NCBI RefSeq assembly: GCF_001425785.1
Contig: NZ_LMDI01000076.1
Coordinates: forward strand, 156,391-220,390
Length of the DNA stretch: 64,000 bases
DNA from: Rhizobacter sp. Root1221
GTDB lineage: Bacteria > Pseudomonadota > Gammaproteobacteria > Burkholderiales > Burkholderiaceae_C
Direction: 5' to 3'
The notes under the pieces: model-generated
Seen by the model: only the letters and a program-made list of their open reading frames with translations
Database searches by the model: none
Told to the model about the DNA's origin: nothing
Program-made: the position numbers and the translations under genes
Part shown: one piece after another, positions 1 through 8,626 of the stretch
Layout of the letters: the number at the start of each line of letters is the position of its first letter
Position numbering within the stretch: the first letter of the stretch is position 1

Positions 1-387
1 GACCGGGTCGCGCAGGTCTGCCGGCAGATCGGCCCGCACGCGGGAGACCGCGTCGCGCACGTCGTCGACCGCGTCCTGGATCGGCTTCTCGAGGCGAAAC
101 TCGACCGCAATGTTCGCCGTGCCATCGGTCAACGTCGTCTGGACGTGCTTGACGCCCTGGACAGCCGCCAGCGAGTCCTCGATCTTGCGCGCAACTTCAG
201 CTTCGAGTTGTCCCGGCGACGCACCCGGCAGCGAGGCGGTGATGGTGACCGTCGGCAGATCGATGTCGGGGAAGTTCTGGACCTTCATCGCGCGAAAGCC
301 CATCAGGCCCGCCAGCGTTAGCATGATGAAGAGCAGGATCGCGGGGGTTGGATTGCGGATCGACCAGGAGGAGACGTTGATGCCCAT
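1..387 (-). CDS. RND efflux transporter, inner-membrane permease (N-terminal part, cut by window edge)
   Basis: The reading frame starts at the ATG ending at 387 and runs off the left edge, so only about the first 129 residues are visible. They show the usual start of an AcrB/MdtB-type permease: a short cytoplasmic helix, TM1 (AILLFIMLTLAGLMGF), then the porter motif QNFPDIDLPTVTIT and a PGASPGQLEAEV segment. RND permeases are proton antiporters that work as trimers with a periplasmic adaptor and an outer-membrane channel. Both partners lie just upstream (401-3129), so this is the third gene of a tripartite pump operon. The substrate cannot be deduced from this fragment. Confidence 0.9.
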   Translation of the reverse strand, partial: MGINVSSWSIRNPTPAILLFIMLTLAGLMGFRAMKVQNFPDIDLPTVTITASLPGASPGQLEAEVARKIEDSLAAVQGVKHVQTTLTDGTANIAVEFRLEKPIQDAVDDVRDAVSRVRADLPADLRDPV

Positions 388-400
388 CGTTGCCTCCCGC

Positions 401-1570
401 TCAGTTCGCAGCGGCCGACGCGGCGCTGGAACTCAAGGTCTGCCCGCCGCTGACTGCAGCCGGGCTGCCGTCGACCACGCGGACGACGTCTCCGTCGCCG
501 AGGAAGCCGCCGCCGCCAGCGACGACCCGGGCAGATGCGTCGATGCCGCCCGTGATCTCGACGCGGTCTCCTGCGCGCCGGCCGACGGCCACCTTGGTCT
601 GCACGACCTTCGAGTCCGGGCCGACGCGCAGCACGTAGCTGAATCCGTCTCGCTGCAGCACGGCACCCTGTGGCAGGGTGAGCGCCTGGCTCTGACCAAT
701 CTCGAACTGCCCGCGTGCAAACGTGCCGGCACGCGCCGGGCTGCCCGCCGGAAGGTCGACGTAGACCACGCCGTTGCGCGTTTGCGTGTCGACCGACGGT
801 GCCACCATGCGCACCGCGCCCCGGACCGGCTCGCCGCCGGTGGGGACGATGTGCACCGCCTGGCCGAACTTGAGTTTCGCGAGGTCCGCAGCCGCAACCT
901 CGGCCCGCCATTCGAGCCGCCCACGCCGGATCATGCGGAACAGCTCCTGCCCAGCCGGCAGGACCGCGCCCACCGTGGCGCTGCGCGCCGAGATCACGCC
1001 GTCGTCCGGCGCGAGAACCTGCGTCTGGGCAAGACGAAGCTGCTGGGTCGTGGCGACGGCCTTCGCGGCGTCGAGGCGCGCCTGCGCGGTGTGCTCGGCG
1101 GTGATGTACTGGTTGATCACCTGCGCCGACAGTGCGCCGGTTGCCTGCAGGTCACGGGCTCTCTGCGCGTTGGCCGAAGCGTCCGCCAGTGTTGCCGCGG
1201 CCTCGGCGACGGTTGCCCGGCTTTGCGCCAGTTCGGCACTCATGGTGTCGCCGGCAAACCTCGCGAGCAGCTGGCCACGCCGGACCACATCGCCGACATT
1301 GACCTTCACGTCGGCCAGGCGCAAACCGTTCGCCTCGGTGCCGATGCTGGCCTCCTGCCAGGCCATGATGTTGCCGTTCGCGGAAATCCTGATCGGCAAG
1401 GTGGCTGGCTGCGGCGTCGTGACGGCCACCGAGAGCGCGGGCTTCGGCGCCGCGGCGGGCCTCCCGCCGCCTGGCTCCGCGGCCGTCACGGCGAGCGTCA
1501 CCGGCACGGCGGTGAACGCCGCGACCAATGGCGCGGCAAAGAGGACGAGTCGGCTTCGATTGTTCATCAT
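401..1570 (-). CDS. RND efflux pump periplasmic adaptor (membrane fusion protein)
   Basis: About 389 residues. A basic N-terminus and hydrophobic segment (signal or anchor, roughly residues 5-30) is followed by a lipoyl/barrel-sandwich half (GTEANGLRLADVKVNVGDVV), an Ala/Gln-rich alpha-hairpin, and beta-barrel and membrane-proximal domains (QVLAPDDGVISAR, GAVLQRDGFSYVL). This is the HlyD/AcrA adaptor fold that bridges the permease and the outer-membrane channel. Start choice: ATG at 1570 (or 1567) has an AGGA-type site. An in-frame ATG at 1651 would overlap the stop of the preceding gene by four bases (ATGA) and add 27 basic residues, so translational coupling from 1651 cannot be excluded. 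The downstream gene is the permease at 1-387. Confidence 0.88.
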   Translation of the reverse strand: MMNNRSRLVLFAAPLVAAFTAVPVTLAVTAAEPGGGRPAAAPKPALSVAVTTPQPATLPIRISANGNIMAWQEASIGTEANGLRLADVKVNVGDVVRRGQLLARFAGDTMSAELAQSRATVAEAAATLADASANAQRARDLQATGALSAQVINQYITAEHTAQARLDAAKAVATTQQLRLAQTQVLAPDDGVISARSATVGAVLPAGQELFRMIRRGRLEWRAEVAAADLAKLKFGQAVHIVPTGGEPVRGAVRMVAPSVDTQTRNGVVYVDLPAGSPARAGTFARGQFEIGQSQALTLPQGAVLQRDGFSYVLRVGPDSKVVQTKVAVGRRAGDRVEITGGIDASARVVAGGGGFLGDGDVVRVVDGSPAAVSGGQTLSSSAASAAAN

Positions 1571-1647
1571 GTGTTCCTGTTGCAGTGCGTGGCGGCTTGT
1601 GTAGCGGCCTGCACGTGGGCGGCGGGTAGGTTGGGCGGGGCGGGGCT

Positions 1648-3129
1648 TCAACTGCGCGGCGCTGGCGACGAAGCAACTGGGGCCTCGCCGGCGGACCAGC
1701 CGCCACCCAGCGCGCGATACAACGCAATCCAGGCCGTCACACGATCGCGCTGCAGCTCGATCGAGGCGCTCTGGGCGCCCACCATGCTGCGGCGAGCGTC
1801 CTCGAGCTCGAAGAGGCTGGCAGCGCCTGCGCGGTAGCGCGATTCGGCGGCCTTGAACGAGCGCTCGAAGCCATCGACGGCCGTACGCGCGTCCTCGCCT
1901 CGCTCGGCCGTGCTTTGCAGCGTGACCAGCGCGCCTTCCACTTCGCGCACGGCACTGCGCAGCGTGGCGGCGTAGACGACGGTCGCGGTTTCATAGCGCA
2001 CGCGGGCCGCGTCGGCGTTCGCTCGCCGCGTGCCTGCGTCGAACAGCGGCAGCGTCACGGCGACCGGGCCGACGCTCCACACCGTGCCGTCTGTCTTCAC
2101 GCCGCCGCTTTCGACGTGCAGGTTGCCGATGCTGCCGGCCAGCGTCACGCGCGGCCAGCGCTGTGCCTGCGCCTGCACCGACTCGGCACTGGCAACGACG
2201 ACGTCGCGTGCGGCCGCGTAGATGTCGGGACGCTGCGCCAGCGTCTGCGCCGGAACCGCAGCCACGCTGAGTGCGGCGGGTTGCGGCATCCGGGCCGTTG
2301 CGACGGCCGCGTCGCGGCGCAGCGCTTCCTCATCGAGCGCGGTGAGCGCCACCAGCGCCTTGATCGAAAGATCACACTCGGCGCGCCGCTGCGCCAGCGT
2401 CGAGCTGCCCTGCGCCGCACTGGCGCGCGCGAGATCGGCCGCCGCGGGCGCCTCGAAGCCGGCGTCCGCTGCCAGGCCGGTCAGGCGCGACGTTTCTGCA
2501 CGCGACCGGGCATCCAGTTCAGCCTGGGCAGCCTGCGCCTCGCATGCGCGCAGTGCCACGTAGGTGGTCGCGATTTCGGCGGCAACCGAGACGCGCGCGT
2601 CGTGCCACATCGCTTCGCTGGCCTCCAGCCGGGCTCGCGCGGCATGGGCGCCCGCGCGGTTCGCGCCGAAGAAGTCGAGTTCCCAGTTCGCTTGCAGGCC
2701 TGCCGAGGCCGTGCTGCCGATCGGCGGGCCGAGGTCGGAGCGGCCTCGGCTCCCGCTGGCAGTCGCATCCAGGGTTGGCAGAAGTGCAGCGTCGCGGGAC
2801 ACGCGCGCAGCGCGCGCATCGGCAATGCGTGCGGTGGCCTGGGCGACCGTCGGATTGGCTTGCTGGCCGGCATCGATCAAGCGCAGCAGGAGCGGGTCGT
2901 CGAAGCGCGCCCACCATCGATGCAGCTCGGCGAGTTGCGCGCCGTGTGGCAGTGGGGCGTGCCACTGCGCGGCAACAGGGCCTGCGGCGCTCCCCGCCAC
3001 AGGCGATTGAACCATCGGCGCACAGCCGGCGAGCTGCATGGCCGCCGCAAGCCCCAGCGCGGATGCGAGCAAGCGCCGCTTGCGGTGCAGCAACGCTTGC
3101 AGGAACGCCGTGCGGCGTGGCGGGAACAT
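1648..3129 (-). CDS. Outer-membrane efflux channel lipoprotein (OprM/NodT family)
   Basis: About 493 residues from the chosen start. A basic N-terminus and hydrophobic stretch end in the lipobox LAGC, so the protein should be lipid-anchored after cleavage. The body has two OEP repeats: the first with WWARFDDPLLLRLID and NWELDFFG, the second with AQRPDIYAAARDV and LPLFDAG. Both are hallmarks of TolC-like trimeric channels of the NodT group. It is the first gene of the pump operon and exports substrates handed over by the adaptor and permease. The open frame extends much further upstream, but the lipobox position argues for ATG at 3129 or 3162. Neither has a strong ribosome-binding site, so the exact start is uncertain. 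Confidence 0.87.
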   Translation of the reverse strand: MFPPRRTAFLQALLHRKRRLLASALGLAAAMQLAGCAPMVQSPVAGSAAGPVAAQWHAPLPHGAQLAELHRWWARFDDPLLLRLIDAGQQANPTVAQATARIADARAARVSRDAALLPTLDATASGSRGRSDLGPPIGSTASAGLQANWELDFFGANRAGAHAARARLEASEAMWHDARVSVAAEIATTYVALRACEAQAAQAELDARSRAETSRLTGLAADAGFEAPAAADLARASAAQGSSTLAQRRAECDLSIKALVALTALDEEALRRDAAVATARMPQPAALSVAAVPAQTLAQRPDIYAAARDVVVASAESVQAQAQRWPRVTLAGSIGNLHVESGGVKTDGTVWSVGPVAVTLPLFDAGTRRANADAARVRYETATVVYAATLRSAVREVEGALVTLQSTAERGEDARTAVDGFERSFKAAESRYRAGAASLFELEDARRSMVGAQSASIELQRDRVTAWIALYRALGGGWSAGEAPVASSPAPRS

Positions 3130-3475
3130 CGAGGAGACAGGAGCGAGCTCGGCGGACGGCATGGAATGGAATGGCCTCGTAGCAACAGGCCGGGACTGTC
3201 GGGCCATGCGTCTTTCCGAACACTTACCGGCCGACGGGGCATTCAAAAGGTTTTGCGGCAAGTGTTCGGCAATCCTGCACAGCCCCCCGTCATGGCCAGC
3301 GACACGACGAGGCACGCGTGCATTGGGGTGTGTAGGATGCCGTGTGGCCATCAACAGGTCATGCATTGGCGAAGAAGAACGACGCTCGACCAAGCCATCG
3401 GCAACCAGTAAGTGCGCGGTAAGAGGGGCCCATCGAAAATTTCGGCTCCTCAACAGATCGCGCGGAAATCCACTC
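3130..3475. promoter_or_regulatory. Divergent promoter region between the RND pump and mipA/two-component operon, with an inverted repeat
   Basis: This 346-base stretch separates two divergently transcribed operons and has no convincing gene. It contains an inverted repeat, CCGAACACTT at 3216-3225 and AAGTGTTCGG at 3260-3269. The ten-base arms are perfect, with 34 bases between them. The position suits a regulator acting on one or both promoters. The OmpR-type regulator at 4303-4989 is the obvious candidate, but that link is inference. Confidence 0.45.
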
Positions 3476-4303
3476 ATGCCGTCAATGAACTTCCTTGTCT
3501 CGCCCTCCCGGGTCCAACTTTCCCGCGCGACCATCGCCTCCGCCTTCACGCTTGGCTTGTGCATGTCCTTGCCGGGTGTTGCTGCCGAACAAGCCGCCAA
3601 CAAGGCGTCCGCGGAGTCTTCGTCCTGGGGCCTCGGCATCGGCGTGCTCAGCACGCAGAAGCCCTATGCCGGGATCGATCGCGACAATTCGGGCCTGCCG
3701 CTGATCTACTTCGAGAACAAGTACGTGCGGGTGTTTGGCCCGGGTGCCGAGATCAAGTTGCCCGCGATCGACATCAGCAGTTCCCAGCGCATCGACTTCA
3801 GCATCCTGGGCAAGTACGACGGCAGCGGCTACAAGGCGGACGACGCACCCATCCTCAACGGGATGAGCAAGCGCAAGAGCGGCTTCTGGGTTGGAGCCGG
3901 CGCAACGTGGCACAACGACGTGGTGGATGTCGGTGCCGAGTGGCTCGCCGCTTCCGGCAACAGCAAGGGGAACAGCTTCAGTCTCGGGCTGGAAAAGACA
4001 TGGCAGCTCGGCGAACGTGTGAGGCTCACACCGCGCCTGAAGGCGAAGTGGGTGGACAAGAAGTACGTTGACTATTACTACGGCGTTCGCGACGATGAGG
4101 TTCGCGCCGGCCGTGCGGCCTACGTGGGCGAATCCGCCGTCATGGGCGAACTGGGTATCCGCGCAAACTACCGGTTCGATTCGCGGCATTCCATCTTCAC
4201 GGACTTCGGCGTCACGGCACTGCCGAAGGAAATCAAGAACAGCCCCCTGGTCGATCGTTCCACCGAGAACCGTGTGATGCTGGGCTATCTGTATCGCTTC
4301 TGA
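3476..4303 (+). CDS. MipA/OmpV family outer-membrane protein
   Basis: About 275 residues from ATG 3476; ATG 3485 is an alternative. A signal peptide ends near VAAEQAA. The mature part begins with the family pattern WGLGIGVLSTQKPYAG and is rich in alternating hydrophobic beta-strands, ending in the outer-membrane type terminus YLYRF with aromatic C-terminal Phe. MipA/OmpV proteins are beta-barrels of the outer membrane, some reported as scaffolds for murein enzymes and several linked to antibiotic or metal responses. The stop codon overlaps the start of the response-regulator gene (TGATG), so the three genes form one operon. Barrel proteins next to such two-component systems are often their targets, which is inference here. 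Confidence 0.88.
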   Translation: MPSMNFLVSPSRVQLSRATIASAFTLGLCMSLPGVAAEQAANKASAESSSWGLGIGVLSTQKPYAGIDRDNSGLPLIYFENKYVRVFGPGAEIKLPAIDISSSQRIDFSILGKYDGSGYKADDAPILNGMSKRKSGFWVGAGATWHNDVVDVGAEWLAASGNSKGNSFSLGLEKTWQLGERVRLTPRLKAKWVDKKYVDYYYGVRDDEVRAGRAAYVGESAVMGELGIRANYRFDSRHSIFTDFGVTALPKEIKNSPLVDRSTENRVMLGYLYRF

Positions 4304-4989
4304 TGAACCGCATTCTCCTGGTCGAGGATCATGAGCGGCTGGCCCAGCTGGTGTGCAAGGGGCTGGACGCCGCGAGCATCGCAGCCGACGTGGTCGGCCG
4401 CATGGATGCCGCCTGGGCAGCCCTCCACCAGATGCCCTACGGCGCGCTGGTCGTCGACCGAGGATTGCCTGACGGAGACGGGCTCGCCTTGCTGCAACGC
4501 GTGCGAACGTCCGGCCTCGGCGTCCCGTGCCTCCTCTTGACGGCGCGGGATGCCTTGCACGATCGCGTGGAAGGCCTGGAGGCCGGTGCCGATGACTACC
4601 TGGCCAAACCGTTCGCGATGGAAGAGCTGGTTGCACGCGTACGTGCCTTGCTGCGACGTCCCGTGGAATGCCGGCCGGTCGAGGTTTCCCATGGCGACCT
4701 GCAGTTGAAAGCCAACGCCAGCGCTGTTTGTTGCGGCAACGAATCGGTCACGTTGGCTCCAGCGGAAATGCAGATCCTGCTGCTGCTCGTGCACAAGAAT
4801 CGCGAGCCGCTGCGTCGCAGCGCACTGGAAGCCGCTGGGTGGGGCTTGGGCCACGCCGTCACGCCAAATGCGCTGGATGTTGCACTTCACCGTCTTCGCC
4901 GCAAACTGCTCGCGATCGGCTCACGGCAGCGCATCGTCAATGTGAAAGGCCTCGGTTATGCGCTTCGTGAAGCCGGCGTGGCTGAATAG
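4303..4989 (+). CDS. Two-component response regulator, OmpR/PhoB family
   Basis: 228 residues. The receiver domain has the acidic pair in LLVEDH, the phospho-acceptor Asp52 in VVDRGLPDGDG, Thr80 in LLLTARD and Lys102 in YLAKPF. A winged-helix DNA-binding domain follows from about residue 125 (LTLAPAEMQILLLL, then VTPNALDVALHRLRRKL and VKGLGYAL). It overlaps the preceding mipA stop by one base and the downstream kinase gene by 32 bases, so the pair is translationally coupled. Likely targets are its own operon and/or the divergent RND pump. The overall layout resembles PmrAB/QseBC-type pairs, but the signal cannot be named. Confidence 0.93.
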   Translation: MNRILLVEDHERLAQLVCKGLDAASIAADVVGRMDAAWAALHQMPYGALVVDRGLPDGDGLALLQRVRTSGLGVPCLLLTARDALHDRVEGLEAGADDYLAKPFAMEELVARVRALLRRPVECRPVEVSHGDLQLKANASAVCCGNESVTLAPAEMQILLLLVHKNREPLRRSALEAAGWGLGHAVTPNALDVALHRLRRKLLAIGSRQRIVNVKGLGYALREAGVAE

Positions 4990-6343
4990 CCTCAGCCTGA
5001 AGGTACTGTTCGCATACCTGATTGGCATGGTGCTCAGCATCGGGCTGATCGCATTGGTCAGTGTCACGGTACTGACCGTGCGCAGCGATTTCGTGTCGGC
5101 CACGGACCTGGCCGGACGCACGCAGGAACTGGCGGACGTGCTGCAGTTCGATGACGCCGGGATGCCCGTCGGGTTCGATTCGAGCGAGGACCATGCGGCA
5201 TGGATGTATGAGAGCCTGAAGCAAGAGACGGCGTATCGCGTGCTCGACGCCTCCGGGCGTGTCGTGCTGTCCTCTGCTGCGGGGGAAGCGTTCTGGAATG
5301 GCGCTCCCCGCCAACTCCGGCCAGGCGGCTTTGCGTTCGAACACGGGGGATCATCGATGCATGGCGCGACGGCGCCTGTCGAACACGGTGGCCGAACCTG
5401 GTACTTTCAGTTTGCAGCGAGCCAACGGCTCACGGATTTGATGTACCAGCAATTCGCATTGCCGTTCATGGGCGCTGGTATCACGGTGTTCAGCATCGTC
5501 TTGCTGTTCGTTTTTGGCGGATGTGCCTATGTCACGCTGGGACACACGCTCAGGCCGCTGCGAGACGTTTCTGCCTCCGCTGCAGCCATCTCTCCAAGCT
5601 CCATTCATGCCCGGCTGCAGCTTCGCGGCGTGCCGTCCGAGGTTGTGCCACTGGTGGAGAGCTTCAACCGTGTGCTCGAACGGCTGGAGCACGGGTTTCG
5701 CGTTCAGCAGGAATTCCTTGCGACGGCGGCGCATGAACTGAAGACACCGCTCGCGTTGATCCGTGCGCAGATCGAATTGAGCAACGCGGGCGCCGACCGC
5801 GATGCATTGCTCAAGGACGTCGAGCACATGACACGCCAGGTTCAGCAGTTGCTTCTCCTCGCCGAGGCCAGCGAGGTTCAGAACTACGCCTTCGCGCCGG
5901 TCGACGTGCGAGACGTGACGAACGAAGTCGTGGCCTACCTGGAGCGCATGGCCCAGGCGGCTGGCGTGAGGATTTCAGCACCTGACCGCACCGAAGCCAT
6001 TCAATGGCTCGCCGACCGAGGGCCGCTCTTCACCCTGCTGAAGAACCTGATAGAGAACGCCATCCAGCATGCCCCGCGGGGCAGCGAGATCAAGGTGGAA
6101 ATCAGCGACGAGAGCCTGACCGTTCGAGATTGGGGGCCCGGGGCAGAGCCGGAGCAACTCTCGAAGATGTTTGCGCGCTTCTGGCGTGGTGAACACCGCC
6201 GCGACGAGGGAGCCGGTCTCGGCCTGGCCATCTGCCAGGAGATTGCGCGGGCGCACGGATGGACGCTGTCCGCGCACCGGGCCGAGCCCGGCCTGCGGTT
6301 TCTGTTGTCCCGGTCGAATGCGGAACAGGCAGTCTCGTCGTGA
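4958..6343 (+). CDS. Two-component sensor histidine kinase
   Basis: 461 residues. Two membrane segments (about residues 12-36 and 168-192) flank a periplasmic sensor region of about 130 residues. A HAMP-like linker follows, then the H-box with the phospho-acceptor His in AHELKTPLALI. The catalytic domain has N-box LIENAIQHAP, G1-box VRDWGPG, F-box FARFWRG and G2-box GAGLGLAI. It should phosphorylate the regulator encoded just upstream, with which it overlaps. The next gene on the right is convergent (SDR, 6369-7106), so the operon ends here. The periplasmic domain matches no sensor fold I recognise, so the stimulus is unknown. Confidence 0.93.
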   Translation: MRFVKPAWLNSLSLKVLFAYLIGMVLSIGLIALVSVTVLTVRSDFVSATDLAGRTQELADVLQFDDAGMPVGFDSSEDHAAWMYESLKQETAYRVLDASGRVVLSSAAGEAFWNGAPRQLRPGGFAFEHGGSSMHGATAPVEHGGRTWYFQFAASQRLTDLMYQQFALPFMGAGITVFSIVLLFVFGGCAYVTLGHTLRPLRDVSASAAAISPSSIHARLQLRGVPSEVVPLVESFNRVLERLEHGFRVQQEFLATAAHELKTPLALIRAQIELSNAGADRDALLKDVEHMTRQVQQLLLLAEASEVQNYAFAPVDVRDVTNEVVAYLERMAQAAGVRISAPDRTEAIQWLADRGPLFTLLKNLIENAIQHAPRGSEIKVEISDESLTVRDWGPGAEPEQLSKMFARFWRGEHRRDEGAGLGLAICQEIARAHGWTLSAHRAEPGLRFLLSRSNAEQAVSS

Positions 6344-6368
6344 CGCCATTGCGACGTCGTTGAAACCG

Positions 6369-7106
6369 TCAGTGACTGTTCATTCGATCGAACAAGGCTT
6401 CGCCATGCTTTCGCGTATTCGCGGCCATGCCCACCAGGATCTCGTCCAGGTCGTTTTCCAACTTGGCGAGCGCTTCGGCAGCGAAGTCTTCCGGTGACAT
6501 CATCTGTTGACGGCTTGTTCCCTCGCTGCGATCGCCGCTGCCCAGCCCGGTGCCGACGATGGGCGGCACCATCTCCACGACCCTGATGCCAGTCGCTCTC
6601 AACTGATGGCGCAAGCTGAGCGTGAAGGAATGGAGCGCCGCTTTGGTGGCGCAATAGACCGGAACGTCCGCCATCGGCGAGAACGCGAGTCCCGAGCTCA
6701 CGTTGACGATCCATGCCCGCGGCTGTTGCCTCAACAGCGGCAGCACTTCACCGATCAGGTGGATGGGGGCGGTCAGGTTGGTCGACACCTCCTGGTCGAG
6801 GTGCTGGAGCGCCGTGGCAGCGGTGAAGTCGCGGCGGTACTGGACACCTGCATTGTTGACCACGATGTTCAAGCCGGGATGAGCGTCGTTCAGCCAGGTC
6901 ACCAGGGCCCGGCGACTTTCCGGGTCAGCAACATCGCAGATCCGCGTGATCAGCGTTGGCGCCAGTGCCTTCGCCCTCTGCAGAGCGTCTTCGCTTCGTC
7001 CGCAAATGATGACGCGATTGCCTCTTTCCAACAGCTGCCGCGCAAGCGCGAAGCCAATGCCGGTTGCGCCGCCGGTGATGAGGGCTGTGTTTGCAGTCAG
7101 ATCCAT
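6369..7106 (-). CDS. SDR family oxidoreductase
   Basis: 245 residues with a classical short-chain dehydrogenase fold. The cofactor motif is TGGATGIGFALA near residue 11, followed by NNAGVQ, a catalytic Ser in VNVSSGLAF, and YCATK supplying the Tyr and Lys of the active site. The GR pair after strand 2 (ICGRSE) fits NADP(H) preference. The sequence resembles the DltE/YdfG-like group of SDRs of unknown substrate. It is transcribed divergently from the AraC-type regulator starting at 7276, so the 169-base gap probably holds promoters controlled by that regulator. The substrate is not predictable. Confidence 0.88.
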   Translation of the reverse strand: MDLTANTALITGGATGIGFALARQLLERGNRVIICGRSEDALQRAKALAPTLITRICDVADPESRRALVTWLNDAHPGLNIVVNNAGVQYRRDFTAATALQHLDQEVSTNLTAPIHLIGEVLPLLRQQPRAWIVNVSSGLAFSPMADVPVYCATKAALHSFTLSLRHQLRATGIRVVEMVPPIVGTGLGSGDRSEGTSRQQMMSPEDFAAEALAKLENDLDEILVGMAANTRKHGEALFDRMNSH

Positions 7107-7275
7107 ACTCGAACATCCTTTCGGTCAATGTGTGCCGTGCGTTCCGCTTCCTGCGGGGCATTCTTGTTTGCAGGATCCGCGGCGCGGTAGCCAATTGCTC
7201 CCGATTGTTTGCACGATCCGACTGCTGGCAGGAAGATCAGCCCACGAGGCACCTGGCGCTCACTATGATTCGACG

Positions 7276-8184
7276 ATGGACGCCGAATTTGAACGGGTGC
7301 GAACGCACATCGCGACGCGGATCGCGCAGCGCACGGCAGGCCATGGGCCGTATGCCACCGCCATCCCCGGCCTGAGCCTGTATCGTCATTCCGAGGTGGG
7401 CGGGCCGATCAGTTGCATGATCCCGCCCGCCATCGCGGTGCCCGTTCAAGGCGCCAAGTGCGCTCACTTCGGATCCGAGTCCTACGCCTACGACAGGCAC
7501 CGCTTCCTGATCACCGCGCTCGACCTTCCGGTGGTGTTGCAGGTGGCGGAGGCCTCGGCCGATTCACCTTATCTGAGCGCCGTGCTGCAGCTCGACGCGA
7601 GGGTGATCTCGGAGTTGATGCTGGAGAGCAATCTGCGGCCTTCCGACCGCCACGGGGTACTCGAGCGAGGCATGGTGCTCGGGACAACCACCGTGCCCCT
7701 TCTCGAAGCCTTCGACAGGCTCGTCGGACTGCTCGACGAGCCGGAGTTGATTCCGGTGCTGGCGCCGTTGATGCAGCGCGAGATCTTCTACCGGGTCCTC
7801 CGCAGCGAGAGCGGCAAGTACCTGTGGCAGATGGCTTCGATCGGAAGTCAAAGCGAACGCATCGGCCGCGCGATCGAGTGGGTGAAGGCGAACTTCCATG
7901 AGCCGCTCCAGATCCAGGAACTCGCCAGCCGGGTGGAGATGAGCCCGTCCAGGTTTCACCACCACTTTCGGCAGTTCACGTCGATGAGCCCGCTCCAGTT
8001 CCAGAAGTGGCTGCGGCTGACGGAGGCCCGGCGCCTGATGGTCACCCAGAACCTGGACGCCGCGGCCGCTGCCTATCAAGTCGGCTATGGAAGTGCGTCG
8101 CAGTTCACCCGGGAATATGTGCGCCAGTTCGGGATGCCGCCGCGCCGCGACGTCGACCGCCTGCTGCGGCAGGCCACGGCCTGA
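7276..8184 (+). CDS. AraC family transcriptional regulator with AraC_N-type ligand domain
   Basis: 302 residues from the ATG at 7276, which removes an unlikely 110-residue upstream extension overlapping the divergent SDR gene. The N-terminal half (GPISCMIPPAIAVPVQGAK, then a cupin-like region) matches the AraC_N ligand-binding family. The C-terminal third carries two helix-turn-helix units: IQELASRVEMSPSRFHHHF and, after QFQKWLRLTEARRLM, AAAYQVGYGSASQFTREY. Regulators of this subgroup typically sit beside an SDR or aldo-keto reductase and activate it. Here the SDR is divergent and a three-gene set (8281-10384) follows in the same direction, so either could be its target. Confidence 0.9.
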   Translation: MDAEFERVRTHIATRIAQRTAGHGPYATAIPGLSLYRHSEVGGPISCMIPPAIAVPVQGAKCAHFGSESYAYDRHRFLITALDLPVVLQVAEASADSPYLSAVLQLDARVISELMLESNLRPSDRHGVLERGMVLGTTTVPLLEAFDRLVGLLDEPELIPVLAPLMQREIFYRVLRSESGKYLWQMASIGSQSERIGRAIEWVKANFHEPLQIQELASRVEMSPSRFHHHFRQFTSMSPLQFQKWLRLTEARRLMVTQNLDAAAAAYQVGYGSASQFTREYVRQFGMPPRRDVDRLLRQATA

Positions 8185-8280
8185 TGCAGTCCGCCGAACC
8201 CGGGCTGTGACCCGGCCACGTCGGGCAGTGCGGCGCGCCCCAACCTGTTCGATTCATCTTTTCCAACCAAGGAACGTTCC

Positions 8281-8580
8281 ATGAAGCTGCTTTGTCTCGA
8301 TATTCCCCAGCCCGGCGCCAGCCTGGAGAAGTACCAACCCCACATGCTTGACGAAGTCCGCCACACCTGGGGGCTCTACAAGAGCGGCATCGTGCGCGAC
8401 ATCTACTTCCGCCAGGACCGGCCCGGCGTCGCGATCATCGCCGAATGCGATTCGGTCGAAGCCGCGCGGAAAGTCCTGCGCGAGTTTCCGCTGGCCCAAG
8501 CCGGGCTCATCGATTGGGACGTCATTCCGCTGGGTCCCTTTGCAAACTGGGAAGCGCTTTTCTCACCCGGCAACGCTTGA
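8281..8580 (+). CDS. Small MIase/YCII-like dimeric alpha-beta barrel protein
   Basis: 99 residues with no signal or membrane segment. The pattern of beta-alpha-beta elements and the end DWDVIPLGPFANWEALF resemble muconolactone-isomerase-like or YCII-like small ferredoxin-fold proteins, which form dimers and act on small aromatic or lactone intermediates. It is the first of three closely spaced codirectional genes, followed by a DJ-1/PfpI protein and an amidohydrolase. This suggests a small catabolic or detoxification operon. I recognise the fold type rather than a specific enzyme. Confidence 0.55.
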   Translation: MKLLCLDIPQPGASLEKYQPHMLDEVRHTWGLYKSGIVRDIYFRQDRPGVAIIAECDSVEAARKVLREFPLAQAGLIDWDVIPLGPFANWEALFSPGNA

Positions 8581-8626
8581 TGCGCCAGGCCACCTTGATT
8601 TCGCCTCAACAAAGGAACCTGCAACC

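Noticed and set aside
110..1837. Long plus-strand open frame opposite the RND adaptor and channel genes
   Set aside because: Its protein is rich in Arg, Ala and His with no recognisable domain, and it lies antisense to two genes with clear family motifs; it is a typical shadow frame in high-GC DNA.
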